NCBI GenBank assembly: GCA_019686135.1
Contig: JADGHL010000016.1
Location: 1-58,236, forward strand
Reading direction: 5' to 3'
Length of the DNA stretch: 58,236 nucleotides
Source: Myxococcaceae bacterium
GTDB lineage: Bacteria > Myxococcota > Myxococcia > Myxococcales > Myxococcaceae
In this document: positions 20,081 to 30,267 of the stretch, in pieces
How positions within the stretch are numbered: position 1 is the first letter of the stretch
How the letters are laid out: each line of letters begins with the position of its first letter
The notes under the pieces: model-generated
The model's database searches: none
What the model was told of the DNA's origin: nothing
What the model saw: only the letters and a program-made list of their open reading frames with translations
Program-made: the position numbers and the translations under genes

Positions 20081-21415
20081 GTGAACCTGAAGGCGTTCTT
20101 CTCCGCCGGCCTCGGCATCGCGCTGATCGCCGTTGCGGCCTTTGGCCTGGCCTGCGGCGCCAACGGCGTCGACGCTCCGGCCCCGAAGCCCCGCCCGACC
20201 GACGAGTGCGCGTCCTTCGAGCAGCTCATGCCCCGCTTCACCGCGGCCCTCAAGTCCGGCCGCACCGAGGGGCTCCGCGTGGTGGTCGAGAAGCACCTGC
20301 TGGTCTCCTCTTCGGGGAGGGAGGATCAGGCGCCGCCGATGAACGATGTGCTGCGCGCCATCTTCCAGACGCTGGCGCGCTTCGCGGCGCTGCCACCGGA
20401 GACCGGTGCCGCCCCCGGCGAGGTCTGCGCACAGAACCCGCCGCCGGTCGCGCTGGCCCATCCGATCTGCGAGATGCGCAGGTCGATGGACGTCCTCGTC
20501 CACCAGGCGAAGGGCCTGGACGCGGTGCGGACGATCGATCCGCTCCTGCGTTCGGTGATGCTCTACATCCTCGGCCGGCCGCCGGCGTCGCCCAACACGC
20601 GCCACTTCGAGGTCGCCCAGGTCGTCAGCGACATGTGCCAGCAGACCGCCACCTGCCAGCTCAACGACACGCTGGATCTGGTGATCGCGATGGTCGCCTT
20701 CGCCGAGACCGATGACGGCCGCGCGATGATGGACCGCTTCGCCGGGATCGCCACCGATCCGGCGCTGGAGCCGTTCCTCCAGGACGACGGGCAGATGTAT
20801 GGCGGTGAGAACGGGATCGTCGCGCTCGCCAACCTGGTCATGAGCACCGTCCAGGCGATGAACGATCCGAGCGAGTTGGACGCGCTGCCCATCGACTCGC
20901 TGCCGAAGGAGATGAAGCCGAAGCTGCAGGCGATGGTGGGCGACCTCAAGAAGATGCTCGACCCGACGCGAGAGCCGAACATCCTTGGGCCGATGAAGAA
21001 GGTGATCTCCTGCCTCCGGACCGCAGACGAGAACAGCGACCTCATCCGAATGGTCTACCGGCTCGGCTTCGAGGCGGACCTTCCGGAGTTCAACCTCGCC
21101 AACATCACCGGCGTCGTCTCCGGGCTGCGCGAGACCGATTCGCGCGGGACGCTCCTGCACCTGGTCGGCACGCTCGCGCAGGCGGTCCGCTCGGACGAGG
21201 CCGCGGTCGACTCGGCCGCCAGCGTCTGCCGCACGCTCTTTTCGACGAAGGTCGCCCCGGGCGAGTCGCAGTCGCCCGCCGAGTTGGCGCTCCCGGTGAT
21301 CGCCGACCTCTATTCGCAGAACATCACCGGCGAGGCGCTCTGCGCGGCAGACACGCTCCTCTATGGATGCGCCGGCGGGACCGCGCAGCCCGCCTGCGAA
21401 GCCGCCGGCCCGTGA
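20081..21415 (+). CDS. Lipoprotein of unknown function
   Basis: About 444 residues from GTG 20081. The signal peptide has a hydrophobic core (GLGIALIAVAAFG) and a lipobox-like LACG, so it is probably lipid-anchored. The mature protein is mainly helical with ten or more Cys residues scattered through it (for example EVCAQNP, DMCQQTATCQL, SVCRTLF, LCAADTLLYGCAG), which suggests disulfides. I recognise no domain. An ATG at 20051 overlapping the previous stop would give a longer n-region and is a possible alternative start. It converges with the efflux operon. Confidence 0.75.
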   Translation: MNLKAFFSAGLGIALIAVAAFGLACGANGVDAPAPKPRPTDECASFEQLMPRFTAALKSGRTEGLRVVVEKHLLVSSSGREDQAPPMNDVLRAIFQTLARFAALPPETGAAPGEVCAQNPPPVALAHPICEMRRSMDVLVHQAKGLDAVRTIDPLLRSVMLYILGRPPASPNTRHFEVAQVVSDMCQQTATCQLNDTLDLVIAMVAFAETDDGRAMMDRFAGIATDPALEPFLQDDGQMYGGENGIVALANLVMSTVQAMNDPSELDALPIDSLPKEMKPKLQAMVGDLKKMLDPTREPNILGPMKKVISCLRTADENSDLIRMVYRLGFEADLPEFNLANITGVVSGLRETDSRGTLLHLVGTLAQAVRSDEAAVDSAASVCRTLFSTKVAPGESQSPAELALPVIADLYSQNITGEALCAADTLLYGCAGGTAQPACEAAGP

Positions 21416-21508
21416 TCCTGCCCGCTCCGCGGGCGCCCTGCAGGCCAGCCGCAGGCGCGTCGGCGCAGCCACCTCGCGACTCACATCTCACCAGTCACTA
21501 CGAACTGT

Positions 21509-24500
21509 TCACGCGGCTTTGTGTTCGTGCGCCGGCGCCGGTTGTTCGAGGCCGCCTTTGCGCCGCTTGAGTTTCGAGGCGATGCGATCGGCGACGACGT
21601 AGAACGCCGGCACGACGAGGAGGCTCAGCGCCGTGGAGACGACGAGGCCGCCGATCACGGCGATCGCCATGGGGACGCGCGTCTCGCTGCCCGCGCCCAG
21701 CCCCAGCGCGGAGGGGATCGCCGCCATCATGGTGGCGATGGAGGTCATCAGGATGGGCCTCAGCCGCACCGGGCCGGCCTGCAGCATCGCGCTCACGGCG
21801 TCATGGCCCTGTTCGCGCATCTGCGTCGCGTAGTCGACCAGGATGATCGAGTTCTTCTTCACGATCCCGAGCAGGAGCAGCAGCCCGATCATCGAGAAGA
21901 TGTTGAGCGTCTGCCCGGTGAAGTAGAGCGCGAACGCCGCGCCCGCCACGGACGGCACGAGGATGGTGAGCACCGTCACCGGGTGCAGGAACGAGTTGAA
22001 CTGCGACGCCAGCACCATGTACGCGACGGCGATCCCCAACAGCAGCGCGAACACCAGCCCGCCCATCGACTCGCGGAAGGCGACCGACTGGCCCTCGAGC
22101 TTGAGGTGCACGCCGTTCGGCAGCGTGCTCTGCAGCGCCTCCACCGCCTGGAGCACCTCTGCCTGCGCGTGACCGGGCGCCACGTTGCCGTACAGGCTGA
22201 CCGCGCGCTCGCGATCCTTGCGCTGGATCGCCATCAGCGCGGGGCGCTCCTCCTGCTTGACCAGCGAGGAGAGCGGGACGAGCTCTCCGCTCGCGGTGCG
22301 CACCTTCAGCCGGCTGATGTCCTCCGGCCGCGTCCTTTGCGACGCCAACAGCCGCGCGCGCACGTCCACCCGCCGGCCTCCGGTGGAGTACTTGCCCACG
22401 CGAATGCCGCCCACCAGCGCCTGCAGCGTGGTGGCGATGTCCTCGGACGACACGCCGAGATCGGACGCGCGATCGCGATCCGGGACGACCACCAGCTCGG
22501 GGGCGCCGAGCTTGTAGTCGCTGTCCAGGTCCGTCACCAGCCCGCTGGCGGAGAGCTTCTGCCGGAGCTGTTCGCTCACCTCCACGAGCTGCTGGAAGTC
22601 CGACCCGCGCACGGAGAACTCGATCGGGAACCCGCGCGAGGCGGTGAAGCCGCGCTGCGAGAGGTCCACCACCACCGCGCGCACGCCGGGCAGCGCGTTG
22701 AGCGACTTGCGCAGCGCCGCGCCCACCTCCGCCTGGCTGCGGGTGCGCTGGTCGGGTTCGGTCAGGGTGAGGAAGAACACAGTCTGGTTCACGTTCGATC
22801 CGCCGAACCCGCCCACCACGGTGAAGGTCTGCTCCACCTCGGGGACTTTCGCGATCACCGCCTCCGCCTGCCGCGTGAGCCGGTCCGTCTCGTTGATGTC
22901 CGAGCTGACCGCGAACTGCAGCCGCACCATCAGCCGACTCTGATCCTGCGAGGGCACCATCTCGGCGGGGATGCGGGTGAACACGAACCCGGCGACCACC
23001 AGCACCGCCGCCATCGCCCCCAGAACCTTCCACGGGTGCCGGAGCGCGCCCCCGAGCAGCCGCCGGTACGCGCGCGCCAGCCCGTCGAACGCGGCGTCCA
23101 CCTTCGATCCCAGCCAGCCCCGGTGCTCCTTGCCGACCTTGAGGATCTGTGCGGACCGCGCCGGCGCCAGGGTCATCGCCTCGAGGTAGGAGAGGCCCAC
23201 CGCCACCGCGAGGGTGACCCCGAACTGGAGGAAGAACCGGCCGATCACCCCCTGCATGAAGACCACCGGCAAAAAGATCGCGATCACCGCGAGGGTGGCC
23301 GCCAGCGCGGCGAAGGAGATCTCCGTCGTCCCCTCGCGCGCGGCGCGGACCCGGTCCTTCCCCATCTCGGCGTGCCGGAAGATGTTCTCCAGCACCATGA
23401 TGGCGTCGTCCACCACCAGGCCCACGGCGAGCGAGAGCGCGAGCAGGGTGAAGGTGTTGAGCGTGAACCCGAAGAAGTAGATGCACGCCACCGTCCCCAG
23501 AAGCGACATGGGGATGGCGAGGATCACGTTCAGCGTCGCCGAGAAGCTGCCGAGGAACATCCAGCACACCAGCGCGGTGAGCACGACGGCCAGAAGCAGC
23601 TCCAGCTCGATCTCCGCCACCGACTCCTCGATGAACTGGGTGGAGTCGAAGTTGACGTCCAGCCGCATCCCCTCGGGGAGCGTCTTCTGCAGCTCCGCCA
23701 GCACCGCGCGCACCCCGCGGGAGACCGCCACCGCGTTGGAGCCGCGCTGCTTGCGGATGCCCAGCCCCTGCGCCGGGTTGCCGTCCACCCGGGTCAGCCG
23801 CCGCAGGTCCTCGAAGCCGTCCTCCACCAGCGCCACGTCGGACAGGCGCACCGGCGCGTTCTCGTCCTGGCGGATGACGATCTGCCGCAAGGTCTCGAGA
23901 TCGAGCGCCTCGCCCAGAACGCGTACCGTCACCTCGCGCCCGTCGCTCTCCAGACGTCCGGCGGGCAGCTCCACGTGCTGGCGCTGCAGCGCGGTGATCA
24001 CGTCGCTCACCGTGAGCGCGCGCGCGTCCAGCTTGTCGGCGTCGATCCAGATCCGCACGTTGCGTTCGATCGATCCGCCGACCGCCACCTCGCCCACGCC
24101 CGGGACGGTCTGCAGCTTCTCCTTCACCCGGTAGCGCGCGACGTCCGCCAGCAGCTGCCGCGAGAACGGCCCGGACAGGCCGATCCACATGATCGGGCTG
24201 TCCTCGGGGTTGGTCTTGGAGATGACCGGCGCGTCGATGTCGGTGGGCAGCCGTCGCTGGGCCTGCGAGACGCGCGACTGCACGTCCTGCAGCGCCGCGT
24301 CCACGTCGCGGTCCAGGTCCAGCTCGATGGTGATGTTCGCCGAGCCCTGCTCCGACCGCGACTCGATCGTCCGCACCCCCTCCACCTGCGAGAGCGCCTC
24401 TTCGAGCGGTTCGACCACGTCGCCTTCCATCACTTCGGGCGATGCGCCCTCCCAGGTGACCCGGACGTTGATGTTGGGGAAGTCCACGTCCGGGAACTGG

Positions 24501-24604
24501 CTGATGCCGATCCGCGTGCCGGCCACGACGCCGAACAGCACCGTGGCCAGCATCAGCATCCACGCGAACACCGGCCGGTTGATGCAGACGTCGGTCAGCT
24601 TCAC
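21509..24604 (-). CDS. RND efflux pump inner-membrane transporter (HAE1/AcrB family)
   Basis: 1031 residues, the expected length. Twelve membrane helices with two large periplasmic loops are readable. Proton-relay acids Asp399-Asp400 sit in SLAVGLVVDDAIMVLENI, and the TM10 Lys is in LLGIVKKNSIILVDYA. The N-terminus MKLTDVCINRPVFAWMLM is typical for the HAE1 branch, and the pattern GRDVDAALQDVQSRVSQAQRRLP-like is standard. It exports drugs or other amphiphiles using proton motive force. Its start overlaps the adaptor stop by four bases (ATGA), so the two are coupled. It is the third and last gene of the operon tolC-like, adaptor, pump. Confidence 0.93.
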   Translation of the reverse strand: MKLTDVCINRPVFAWMLMLATVLFGVVAGTRIGISQFPDVDFPNINVRVTWEGASPEVMEGDVVEPLEEALSQVEGVRTIESRSEQGSANITIELDLDRDVDAALQDVQSRVSQAQRRLPTDIDAPVISKTNPEDSPIMWIGLSGPFSRQLLADVARYRVKEKLQTVPGVGEVAVGGSIERNVRIWIDADKLDARALTVSDVITALQRQHVELPAGRLESDGREVTVRVLGEALDLETLRQIVIRQDENAPVRLSDVALVEDGFEDLRRLTRVDGNPAQGLGIRKQRGSNAVAVSRGVRAVLAELQKTLPEGMRLDVNFDSTQFIEESVAEIELELLLAVVLTALVCWMFLGSFSATLNVILAIPMSLLGTVACIYFFGFTLNTFTLLALSLAVGLVVDDAIMVLENIFRHAEMGKDRVRAAREGTTEISFAALAATLAVIAIFLPVVFMQGVIGRFFLQFGVTLAVAVGLSYLEAMTLAPARSAQILKVGKEHRGWLGSKVDAAFDGLARAYRRLLGGALRHPWKVLGAMAAVLVVAGFVFTRIPAEMVPSQDQSRLMVRLQFAVSSDINETDRLTRQAEAVIAKVPEVEQTFTVVGGFGGSNVNQTVFFLTLTEPDQRTRSQAEVGAALRKSLNALPGVRAVVVDLSQRGFTASRGFPIEFSVRGSDFQQLVEVSEQLRQKLSASGLVTDLDSDYKLGAPELVVVPDRDRASDLGVSSEDIATTLQALVGGIRVGKYSTGGRRVDVRARLLASQRTRPEDISRLKVRTASGELVPLSSLVKQEERPALMAIQRKDRERAVSLYGNVAPGHAQAEVLQAVEALQSTLPNGVHLKLEGQSVAFRESMGGLVFALLLGIAVAYMVLASQFNSFLHPVTVLTILVPSVAGAAFALYFTGQTLNIFSMIGLLLLLGIVKKNSIILVDYATQMREQGHDAVSAMLQAGPVRLRPILMTSIATMMAAIPSALGLGAGSETRVPMAIAVIGGLVVSTALSLLVVPAFYVVADRIASKLKRRKGGLEQPAPAHEHKAA

Positions 24605-25779
24605 GGGGCACCCCGCGCGCCCGCAGAATCGGTAGCGCCGCCCGCCCCGGCGGACGCTTCCGGCGGCGGCGCGTCGACGCGGGCCACCGTCACCTGGGCG
24701 CCGTCCCGCAAAGCCTCGTTGCCGCGGACCACCAGCCGTTCACCTTCGGCGATGCCGCTCTTCACCTCCACCTGTCCGTCCGCGGTGCGCAGGCCCAGCT
24801 GGACGATCCGTTCGTGCGCCACGTCCCGGTCGTCGACGACGTAGGCGATGAAGCCCTTCTCGCTGGGGCGCGCCGCGTTCTGCGGGACGACCGGCGCGCG
24901 CGAGGTGCGGACCGGCACCACGACCTCGGCGAAGGCCCCGGGCCGGAGGCTCGCGCGCCGCGGGTCGACCACCTCCGCCGTCACCGCCACCATCCGCGTC
25001 TTCGGGTCGGCGGCCTGCGCGACGTGGGTGATGGTCGCCTGATACGGCTCCTGGTGATCGCGCGTGGTGAACGTCGCGGTCATCCCCACCTTCAGGTTGG
25101 GCGCGTCCAGCTCGGGCACCTTGAAGCGCAACAGCAGCGGGTCGCGCCGCACGAGGGTGGCCAGCACCGTGCCCGGCTGGACGTACTGGCCGGTCTGCAC
25201 CGTGCGGGTCTCGATGATTCCATCGGCCGGAGCGCGCACGTACGCGTCGCGCAGGTTGAGCTTCGCCTGATCCACCGCCACCTTCGCGGCGTCAGCGGCG
25301 GACTGCGCGGTGCGGGCGCGGGTGCGGAAGGACTCCAGCTCCTCGCCGGGGATGAGGCCGGGGTTCTGCTTCTGCACCGCCTCGCGCCGGGCGGCCGCGG
25401 CCTCGGCCTCCTCGCGCTCCGCCTGCGCCTTCTCGAACGCGGCCTGCGCGGCGGCCACCGCCAGCCGGTAGCGTTCGGGCTCCACCTCCGCCAGCACCTG
25501 TCCCTTCTTCACCTCCGCGCCCTCGGCGAAGGCCACCTTCTCCACCACCCCCTGCACGCGCGCGGTGACCTGGACCTGCTCGAAGGCCTCCACTGTCCCG
25601 GTGGCGTCGACCGCGTACTGCACTTCGCGCGCCGTGACCGGGATCACCTCCACCGGAAACTTCATAGGGCCGCGCCGGCCGCCCGTGCCGCCCGCGGACG
25701 ATTGGGAGCATGCGCTCAGGGCGCCCAAGGCGCACAGGGCGGCGACCGCGACGAGGAGCCTGCGCAGGGTCAAGGGCAT
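24601..25779 (-). CDS. RND periplasmic adaptor (HlyD/AcrA family)
   Basis: 392 residues, a lipoprotein (signal peptide ending LSAC). It shows the split biotinyl-lipoyl domain (VEAFEQVQVTARVQGVVEKV, then DAYVRAPADGIIETRTVQTGQYV), the central coiled-coil hairpin rich in Glu and Ala (QAAFEKAQAEREEAEAAA), and the beta-barrel/MP domain (FKVPELDAPNLKVGM, VVDPRRASLRPGAFAEV). It bridges the pump and the outer-membrane channel. Three bases separate it from the TolC-like gene upstream, and it overlaps the pump gene downstream. Confidence 0.92.
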   Translation of the reverse strand: MPLTLRRLLVAVAALCALGALSACSQSSAGGTGGRRGPMKFPVEVIPVTAREVQYAVDATGTVEAFEQVQVTARVQGVVEKVAFAEGAEVKKGQVLAEVEPERYRLAVAAAQAAFEKAQAEREEAEAAAARREAVQKQNPGLIPGEELESFRTRARTAQSAADAAKVAVDQAKLNLRDAYVRAPADGIIETRTVQTGQYVQPGTVLATLVRRDPLLLRFKVPELDAPNLKVGMTATFTTRDHQEPYQATITHVAQAADPKTRMVAVTAEVVDPRRASLRPGAFAEVVVPVRTSRAPVVPQNAARPSEKGFIAYVVDDRDVAHERIVQLGLRTADGQVEVKSGIAEGERLVVRGNEALRDGAQVTVARVDAPPPEASAGAGGATDSAGARGAP

Positions 25780-25782
25780 GGA

Positions 25783-27051
25783 TTAGAGCTCCCGGCCGAG
25801 GGGATCGAGCCCCACGGCGGCACGAAGGGTGAGCCAGGCGGTGCTGCGCGCGTAGCGTTCGCGGGCGAGCGCGACCTCGGCCTCGTAGAGTCCCACGCTG
25901 GCGTCGGCGACCTCGATCGCCCGGGCCAGCCCTTCCCGGTACAGGGCGTTCGTCTCGTCCGCGTTCCGACGGGCGGCCTCGGCCGCTACCGCCGCCTGTT
26001 TCACCGCGGCCTCCGCCACGGTGAGCGCCACCCGGGCACGCGCCACCTCGTCCTTCGCGGCGCGCTCGGTGGCCTGGGCCTGCAGCCGCGCCACTTTCGC
26101 TCGCGCCTGGCCCTCCTGCCAGTCCGCCAGCCGCGACGGATCGAACAGCTCCCAGCGCAAAGTGGCGGTGGCGCGCCAGTCGGCGGCCGGCGCGAAGGCG
26201 GTCTCCACGTTGTTGAGGTTGTACTCGGCGCCCACCGAGAGGCTGGGGATGAAGCGCCACAACGGCTCGGAGGCGAGCACGTCCGCCGCCGCCTGCCGCT
26301 TGCGCGCGGCCGCCACGTCCGGCCGCTGTTCGGTGCCGCGGTCGACGAGGGCCTTCACCGCTTCCTCCGAGATGGGCTCGGCGGCGAGCGGGGCCTCCTC
26401 CAGCGGCACCCGGGTCACGTCCTCGGCCAGAAGGAGCGAGAGGTTGAGCCGCGCGGTGGTCGCGTCTCCGCGCGCGCGGGTCGCCGCCTGTTCGGCGTTC
26501 GCCAGCTCCACCTCCGCGCGCGTCACGTCGTTCGACGAGACGAGCTGCGCCTTGAACCGCACCCGGGCCTCCTCCAGCGAACGGCGCGCCAGCGCCAGCC
26601 TGCGCTCCGCCGCGTTGGCGACCTGTTCGGCCCCCAGTGTCTGCAGAAACGCGTCCGCCGCCTCGAACGCGACCAGCCGCGCTTCATTCCGCGCGTCGTC
26701 GGCGCTGGCCGCCGCCTCCTGCACCGCCGCGCGCCAGACGGGGATGGCGCTTCCGTCGAAGATCGTCACGTTGATGGCGCCGGTGGCCACCAGGCTGTTC
26801 GACGGGCGGACGCTCAGGCCGCTGCGCTGGACCGGCGGCTGGCGCGTGTACGTGCCGGTCAGCGCGACGGAGGGGAAGAAGTACGACCGGGCGCGGGCCA
26901 GCCGGGCTTCGGCTGCCGCCACCTCCTCGCGGGCGATGAGCGGACGCTCGTTGCGCGAAAGCGCCAGCTCCACCGCGCGCTCCAGGGTGAGCGGCTGGGC
27001 GAGCGCGGCCAGGGGCGCCGCGGCCATGGCTATGAGCACGAACCGTTTCAT
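25783..27051 (-). CDS. TolC-family outer-membrane efflux channel
   Basis: 422 residues with a cleavable signal peptide (MKRFVLIAMAAAPLAALAQ). Two OEP repeats are visible: each begins with a PLTLERAVELAL / PVLASEPLWRFIPSL-like turn and contains long helical barrels rich in Ala, Glu and Arg (RLALARRSLEEARVRFKAQ, then VALTVAEAAVKQAAVAAE). The VSSNDVTRAEVELANAEQ stretch is typical. It provides the outer-membrane exit for the RND pump. It is the first gene of the operon, and the region upstream (27052-27213) is a divergent promoter shared with the PHP lipoprotein. Confidence 0.9.
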   Translation of the reverse strand: MKRFVLIAMAAAPLAALAQPLTLERAVELALSRNERPLIAREEVAAAEARLARARSYFFPSVALTGTYTRQPPVQRSGLSVRPSNSLVATGAINVTIFDGSAIPVWRAAVQEAAASADDARNEARLVAFEAADAFLQTLGAEQVANAAERRLALARRSLEEARVRFKAQLVSSNDVTRAEVELANAEQAATRARGDATTARLNLSLLLAEDVTRVPLEEAPLAAEPISEEAVKALVDRGTEQRPDVAAARKRQAAADVLASEPLWRFIPSLSVGAEYNLNNVETAFAPAADWRATATLRWELFDPSRLADWQEGQARAKVARLQAQATERAAKDEVARARVALTVAEAAVKQAAVAAEAARRNADETNALYREGLARAIEVADASVGLYEAEVALARERYARSTAWLTLRAAVGLDPLGREL

Positions 27052-27105
27052 CGAAATGCGGAGAGGACCGGATCTCGACCACAAAGCCCCCGGACCTTCC
27101 AGTAA

Positions 27106-27124
27106 GACCGACACTCGGACGGTC
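27106..27124. promoter_or_regulatory. Candidate operator between the efflux operon and the PHP gene
   Basis: An inverted repeat GACCG - 9 bases - CGGTC lies in the 162-base divergent intergenic region. The GACCG half-site resembles operators of TetR-type efflux repressors, but the arms are short and no repressor gene is adjacent. Confidence 0.25.
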
Positions 27125-27213
27125 GATTCGGCCGCCGGGCGGACGCGGCTCAGGCCAGGCGCCCGCTTTGTCGAGGAGCGTGCGAACGGCCGAAGGAGCG
27201 ATATAAGGCGCTG

Positions 27214-30200
27214 ATGCTTTTCGCGCGTCATCGTCAACGTCGGGTCGATGCGCTGCGGCTCCGCGGCGCGATGTGGGCCGCCGCGATCGCCGCGGTGGCC
27301 GCCACCGCCTTCACCGGCTGCGAAGAACCGGGGTGCCTCGGCGGCGAAGAAGGCTGCCGGGTGGCGTCGCCGTGTCAGAACGTGTCGTTCACCTGCGAGA
27401 ACGGCTCGGTGTCGGTGAAGACGCTCACCGCGCAAAACGTCGCCCCGGGCGGGATGGACGCGCTCGGCGGGGAGGGCGACGTGCTCCTCGAGAACGATCA
27501 CCTCCAGGTGGTGATCGCCCAGCTCGGCAACCAGAACGGGGTCGATCCGAACGGCGGCACCATCCTCGACGTGACGGTGAAGGGGAAGGATGGGGACGGG
27601 ATCAACTCGATCGCCCAGACGACAGGCCTGTTGCCGCGGGACGCGCTCCACTTCACGAAGCTGGAGGTGATCGACGAGTCGCCGAACCGGGTGGCGGTGC
27701 AGGTCTCGGGCACGCTGGATGGACCGGAGTACCAGAACACCCGCGTGTACACGCTGTACGAGCTGCGCCCCTGCGATCGTGGCCTGCGGATCCGGACCGA
27801 GGTCGTCAACGGCTGGAACCAGCCGCAGACCTGGGCGCTCTCCGACGTCTTCTACTGGCAGGACCGCGAGCCGATCTCCTTCAGCGCGGGGCCGGGGCTC
27901 GGCTACACGCACCCGCCGCTGGCGCTGACCACCGCCAACCAGGCGTACCGCTCGTTCCCGTTCATGGCCGGGGCGACGCTGGTCGAGCCGTACACGAGCT
28001 ACGCCCACGTCGCCTGCAACGTGAAGACGATGGAGGGGCTGAACAACGACTTCATCAGCCTCGCCGGAATGCCGCGCGCGCAGATCAACCCCCGCGAGTA
28101 CCAGGTATTCGAGCGGTTGCTGATCGCCGAGGAGGGCAAGGACGTCGCCAGCGCCGCGAACACGGCGATGGACGTCCGCACCCAGCTGTGGGGCGAACAG
28201 TTCGTCACGTTGAGCGGCAAGGTGGAACGCGCCGGCGCGCTCAAGCTGGACTCCGCGCGCGAGACGATGATCGTCCTCTTCGAAGGCGATCTGGCCACGC
28301 CCGAGGACAAGCGGATCCCCTGGACGCAGGTGATCCCCGACGCCACCGGACACTGGTCGGCGAAGGTGCCAAACGGCCGGACGTACCTCGCGCAGGTCTA
28401 CTCCTTCGGCCGCGTGCGGGTGGAGAAGGACCTCGGCGCCATCGACGGCGACACCGACGTGGGCACCTTTGTGCTGCCCTCCACGTCGCGAGTGACGATC
28501 ACCGTGAACGATGGGCCGGGGATGAACCCGGTGACCGCGGAGGTCTACGTGATCCCGGTGGACGCCGAGGCGCGCGCGGAGGTCGAGGGCACGTACGCCG
28601 GGCACGAGTGGGTCTCCAACCCGGTGAAGTGCGCGCCGTGGCTGGGGCCCGAGTTCGCCGGGTCGCCGGCGTGTAACCGGGTGATCGTCGAGAACGGGCT
28701 GACCACGCTGGAGATCCCGATCGGCCGGTACTGGCTCTACGCGTTCAAGGGGCCGTTCTACACGATCGACCGCAAGCTGGCCGAGCTCAACGACGGCGAC
28801 GAGACGGTGGTGCTCTCGGTCCAGCGGCTCTCCCTGCAGCCGGCGCAGACGGTGAACGCGGATCTGCACGTCCACTCTGGGATCAGCTTCGACAGCTCGC
28901 TGCCGCAGAAGGACCGCGTGCTCGGGTTCGAGGCCTCCGACCTTCAGGTGATCGTTGCCAGCGAGCACGACGTGGCGTGGAGCTTCCAGGACACCATCGA
29001 GGCGCTCGGGCTGAGCTCGAAGATGAGCTCGATCGACGGCGTGGAGACCACCGCGCAGATCCCGTTCCTCGCAGTGCCCGGTGATCCGTTCCCGAGGGTG
29101 ATCGGCCACTACATCTTCTTCCCCATCAAGTTCGACCCGACCCAGCCGCGCAACGGCGCGCCGTACGACGACCTGATCGAACCCGGCGAGCTGATGGACC
29201 GGATGGAGCCGCTCTACACGAACCAGGTGCCGCTGGTGATGCTGCCGCACCCGTGGGGCGGTGCGTACTTCGGCCGCGACATCGGATTTTCGCGCGCCAT
29301 CCACCTCGACGCGACGAAAGACCTCCCCGCCACCGATGACGGCACCAACATGGGGATGATGATGCGCGCGCCGGGCGGAAAGCACCTCAATAACGACCAC
29401 CACGCGCAGGAGGTGATGAACGGGACCGACAACTCGTCGCTCCTGCAGTACCGCGCGGTGTGGTGGTACATGCTCAACCAGGGCCAGCTCAAAGCGGGCA
29501 CCGCGAACAGCGACTCGCACTCGCTCACCGACAACACCGTGGGCGTGCCGCGGAACGTGATCTACGCGGACACCCAGGCGGGCCCCTCCTTCGACGTGAA
29601 CAAGTTCAACCTGGCGATCCGCGCCGGCCGCCTGTTCGGGACCAACGGGCCGGTGATCGAAGCGCAGGTGCGCGGCGCCACCGGGCCGGCGATTGACTAC
29701 GGCACCAAGCCGTTCGCGCCGCCGAAGGACGCCCAACTGCACGTGAAGATCTCCGCGGCGCCGTGGGTGCCCGTGCAGGAGGTCCGCTTCATCGTGAACG
29801 GCAAGGTGGTGAAGACCCTCTCCGGGGACGCTTTGGCCGCGCCGGCCGATCCGTTCGGCACGGACGGGCTGCTGCGCTTCGAGGGCGACATTCCGCTCTC
29901 GGAGCTTCTGTCGGGCGTCAGCGGCGATGCGTGGCTGGTGATCGAAGCCGGGGATCCGCTGCCGCCGTTCGCGGATCTCGGCGGCGCGCTCGGATCCGGC
30001 ACCGGCTGCGAGGCGCAGATCCCCGACGGGATCCCCGACACCGGCGACAACAACGGCGACGGAAGGGTGGACTGCGCCGACGTGGCCGCGGGCGAGGACA
30101 TCGGTCCGCTCAACATGCCCCAGGCGCCCGCGGACGAGTCCGATCCGAACTTCCACTTCGCCCGGGTGGTGCCCAACGGACGGCCGTTCGCGTTCATCAA

Positions 30201-30267
30201 CCCGTTCGTCATGGACCTCGACGGCAACGGCCGCTTCGACGCGCCGAAGCAGGGAGGTGCGAAGTGA
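27214..30267 (+). CDS. CehA/McbA-type PHP-domain metallohydrolase, secreted
   Basis: 1017 residues. A basic start and hydrophobic segment end in AFTGC, a likely lipobox. After an N-terminal beta-rich region of about 530 residues, a PHP domain begins near residue 547 with ADLHVHSGISFDSS (metal-binding DxHxH), followed by VIVASEHD, LPHPWGG, and TANSDSHSLTDNTVG, the CehA/McbA pattern. The extreme C-terminus holds two calcium-binding-like loops, DNNGDGRVDCAD and DLDGNGRFDAP. The reaction may be phosphoester or carbamate hydrolysis at the cell surface; the substrate is unknown. Downstream it overlaps the barrel-like protein gene by four bases (GTGA), so the two may act together. Confidence 0.8.
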   Translation: MLFARHRQRRVDALRLRGAMWAAAIAAVAATAFTGCEEPGCLGGEEGCRVASPCQNVSFTCENGSVSVKTLTAQNVAPGGMDALGGEGDVLLENDHLQVVIAQLGNQNGVDPNGGTILDVTVKGKDGDGINSIAQTTGLLPRDALHFTKLEVIDESPNRVAVQVSGTLDGPEYQNTRVYTLYELRPCDRGLRIRTEVVNGWNQPQTWALSDVFYWQDREPISFSAGPGLGYTHPPLALTTANQAYRSFPFMAGATLVEPYTSYAHVACNVKTMEGLNNDFISLAGMPRAQINPREYQVFERLLIAEEGKDVASAANTAMDVRTQLWGEQFVTLSGKVERAGALKLDSARETMIVLFEGDLATPEDKRIPWTQVIPDATGHWSAKVPNGRTYLAQVYSFGRVRVEKDLGAIDGDTDVGTFVLPSTSRVTITVNDGPGMNPVTAEVYVIPVDAEARAEVEGTYAGHEWVSNPVKCAPWLGPEFAGSPACNRVIVENGLTTLEIPIGRYWLYAFKGPFYTIDRKLAELNDGDETVVLSVQRLSLQPAQTVNADLHVHSGISFDSSLPQKDRVLGFEASDLQVIVASEHDVAWSFQDTIEALGLSSKMSSIDGVETTAQIPFLAVPGDPFPRVIGHYIFFPIKFDPTQPRNGAPYDDLIEPGELMDRMEPLYTNQVPLVMLPHPWGGAYFGRDIGFSRAIHLDATKDLPATDDGTNMGMMMRAPGGKHLNNDHHAQEVMNGTDNSSLLQYRAVWWYMLNQGQLKAGTANSDSHSLTDNTVGVPRNVIYADTQAGPSFDVNKFNLAIRAGRLFGTNGPVIEAQVRGATGPAIDYGTKPFAPPKDAQLHVKISAAPWVPVQEVRFIVNGKVVKTLSGDALAAPADPFGTDGLLRFEGDIPLSELLSGVSGDAWLVIEAGDPLPPFADLGGALGSGTGCEAQIPDGIPDTGDNNGDGRVDCADVAAGEDIGPLNMPQAPADESDPNFHFARVVPNGRPFAFINPFVMDLDGNGRFDAPKQGGAK

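Noticed and set aside
21521-24844. 1107-codon plus-strand frame opposite the RND pump
   Set aside because: His/Arg/Gln-rich antisense shadow; the minus strand encodes an unmistakable full-length pump.
25783-30156. 1457-codon minus-strand frame
   Set aside because: Only its last 423 codons (from 27051) are the TolC-like gene; the rest is antisense to the PHP lipoprotein and has shadow composition.
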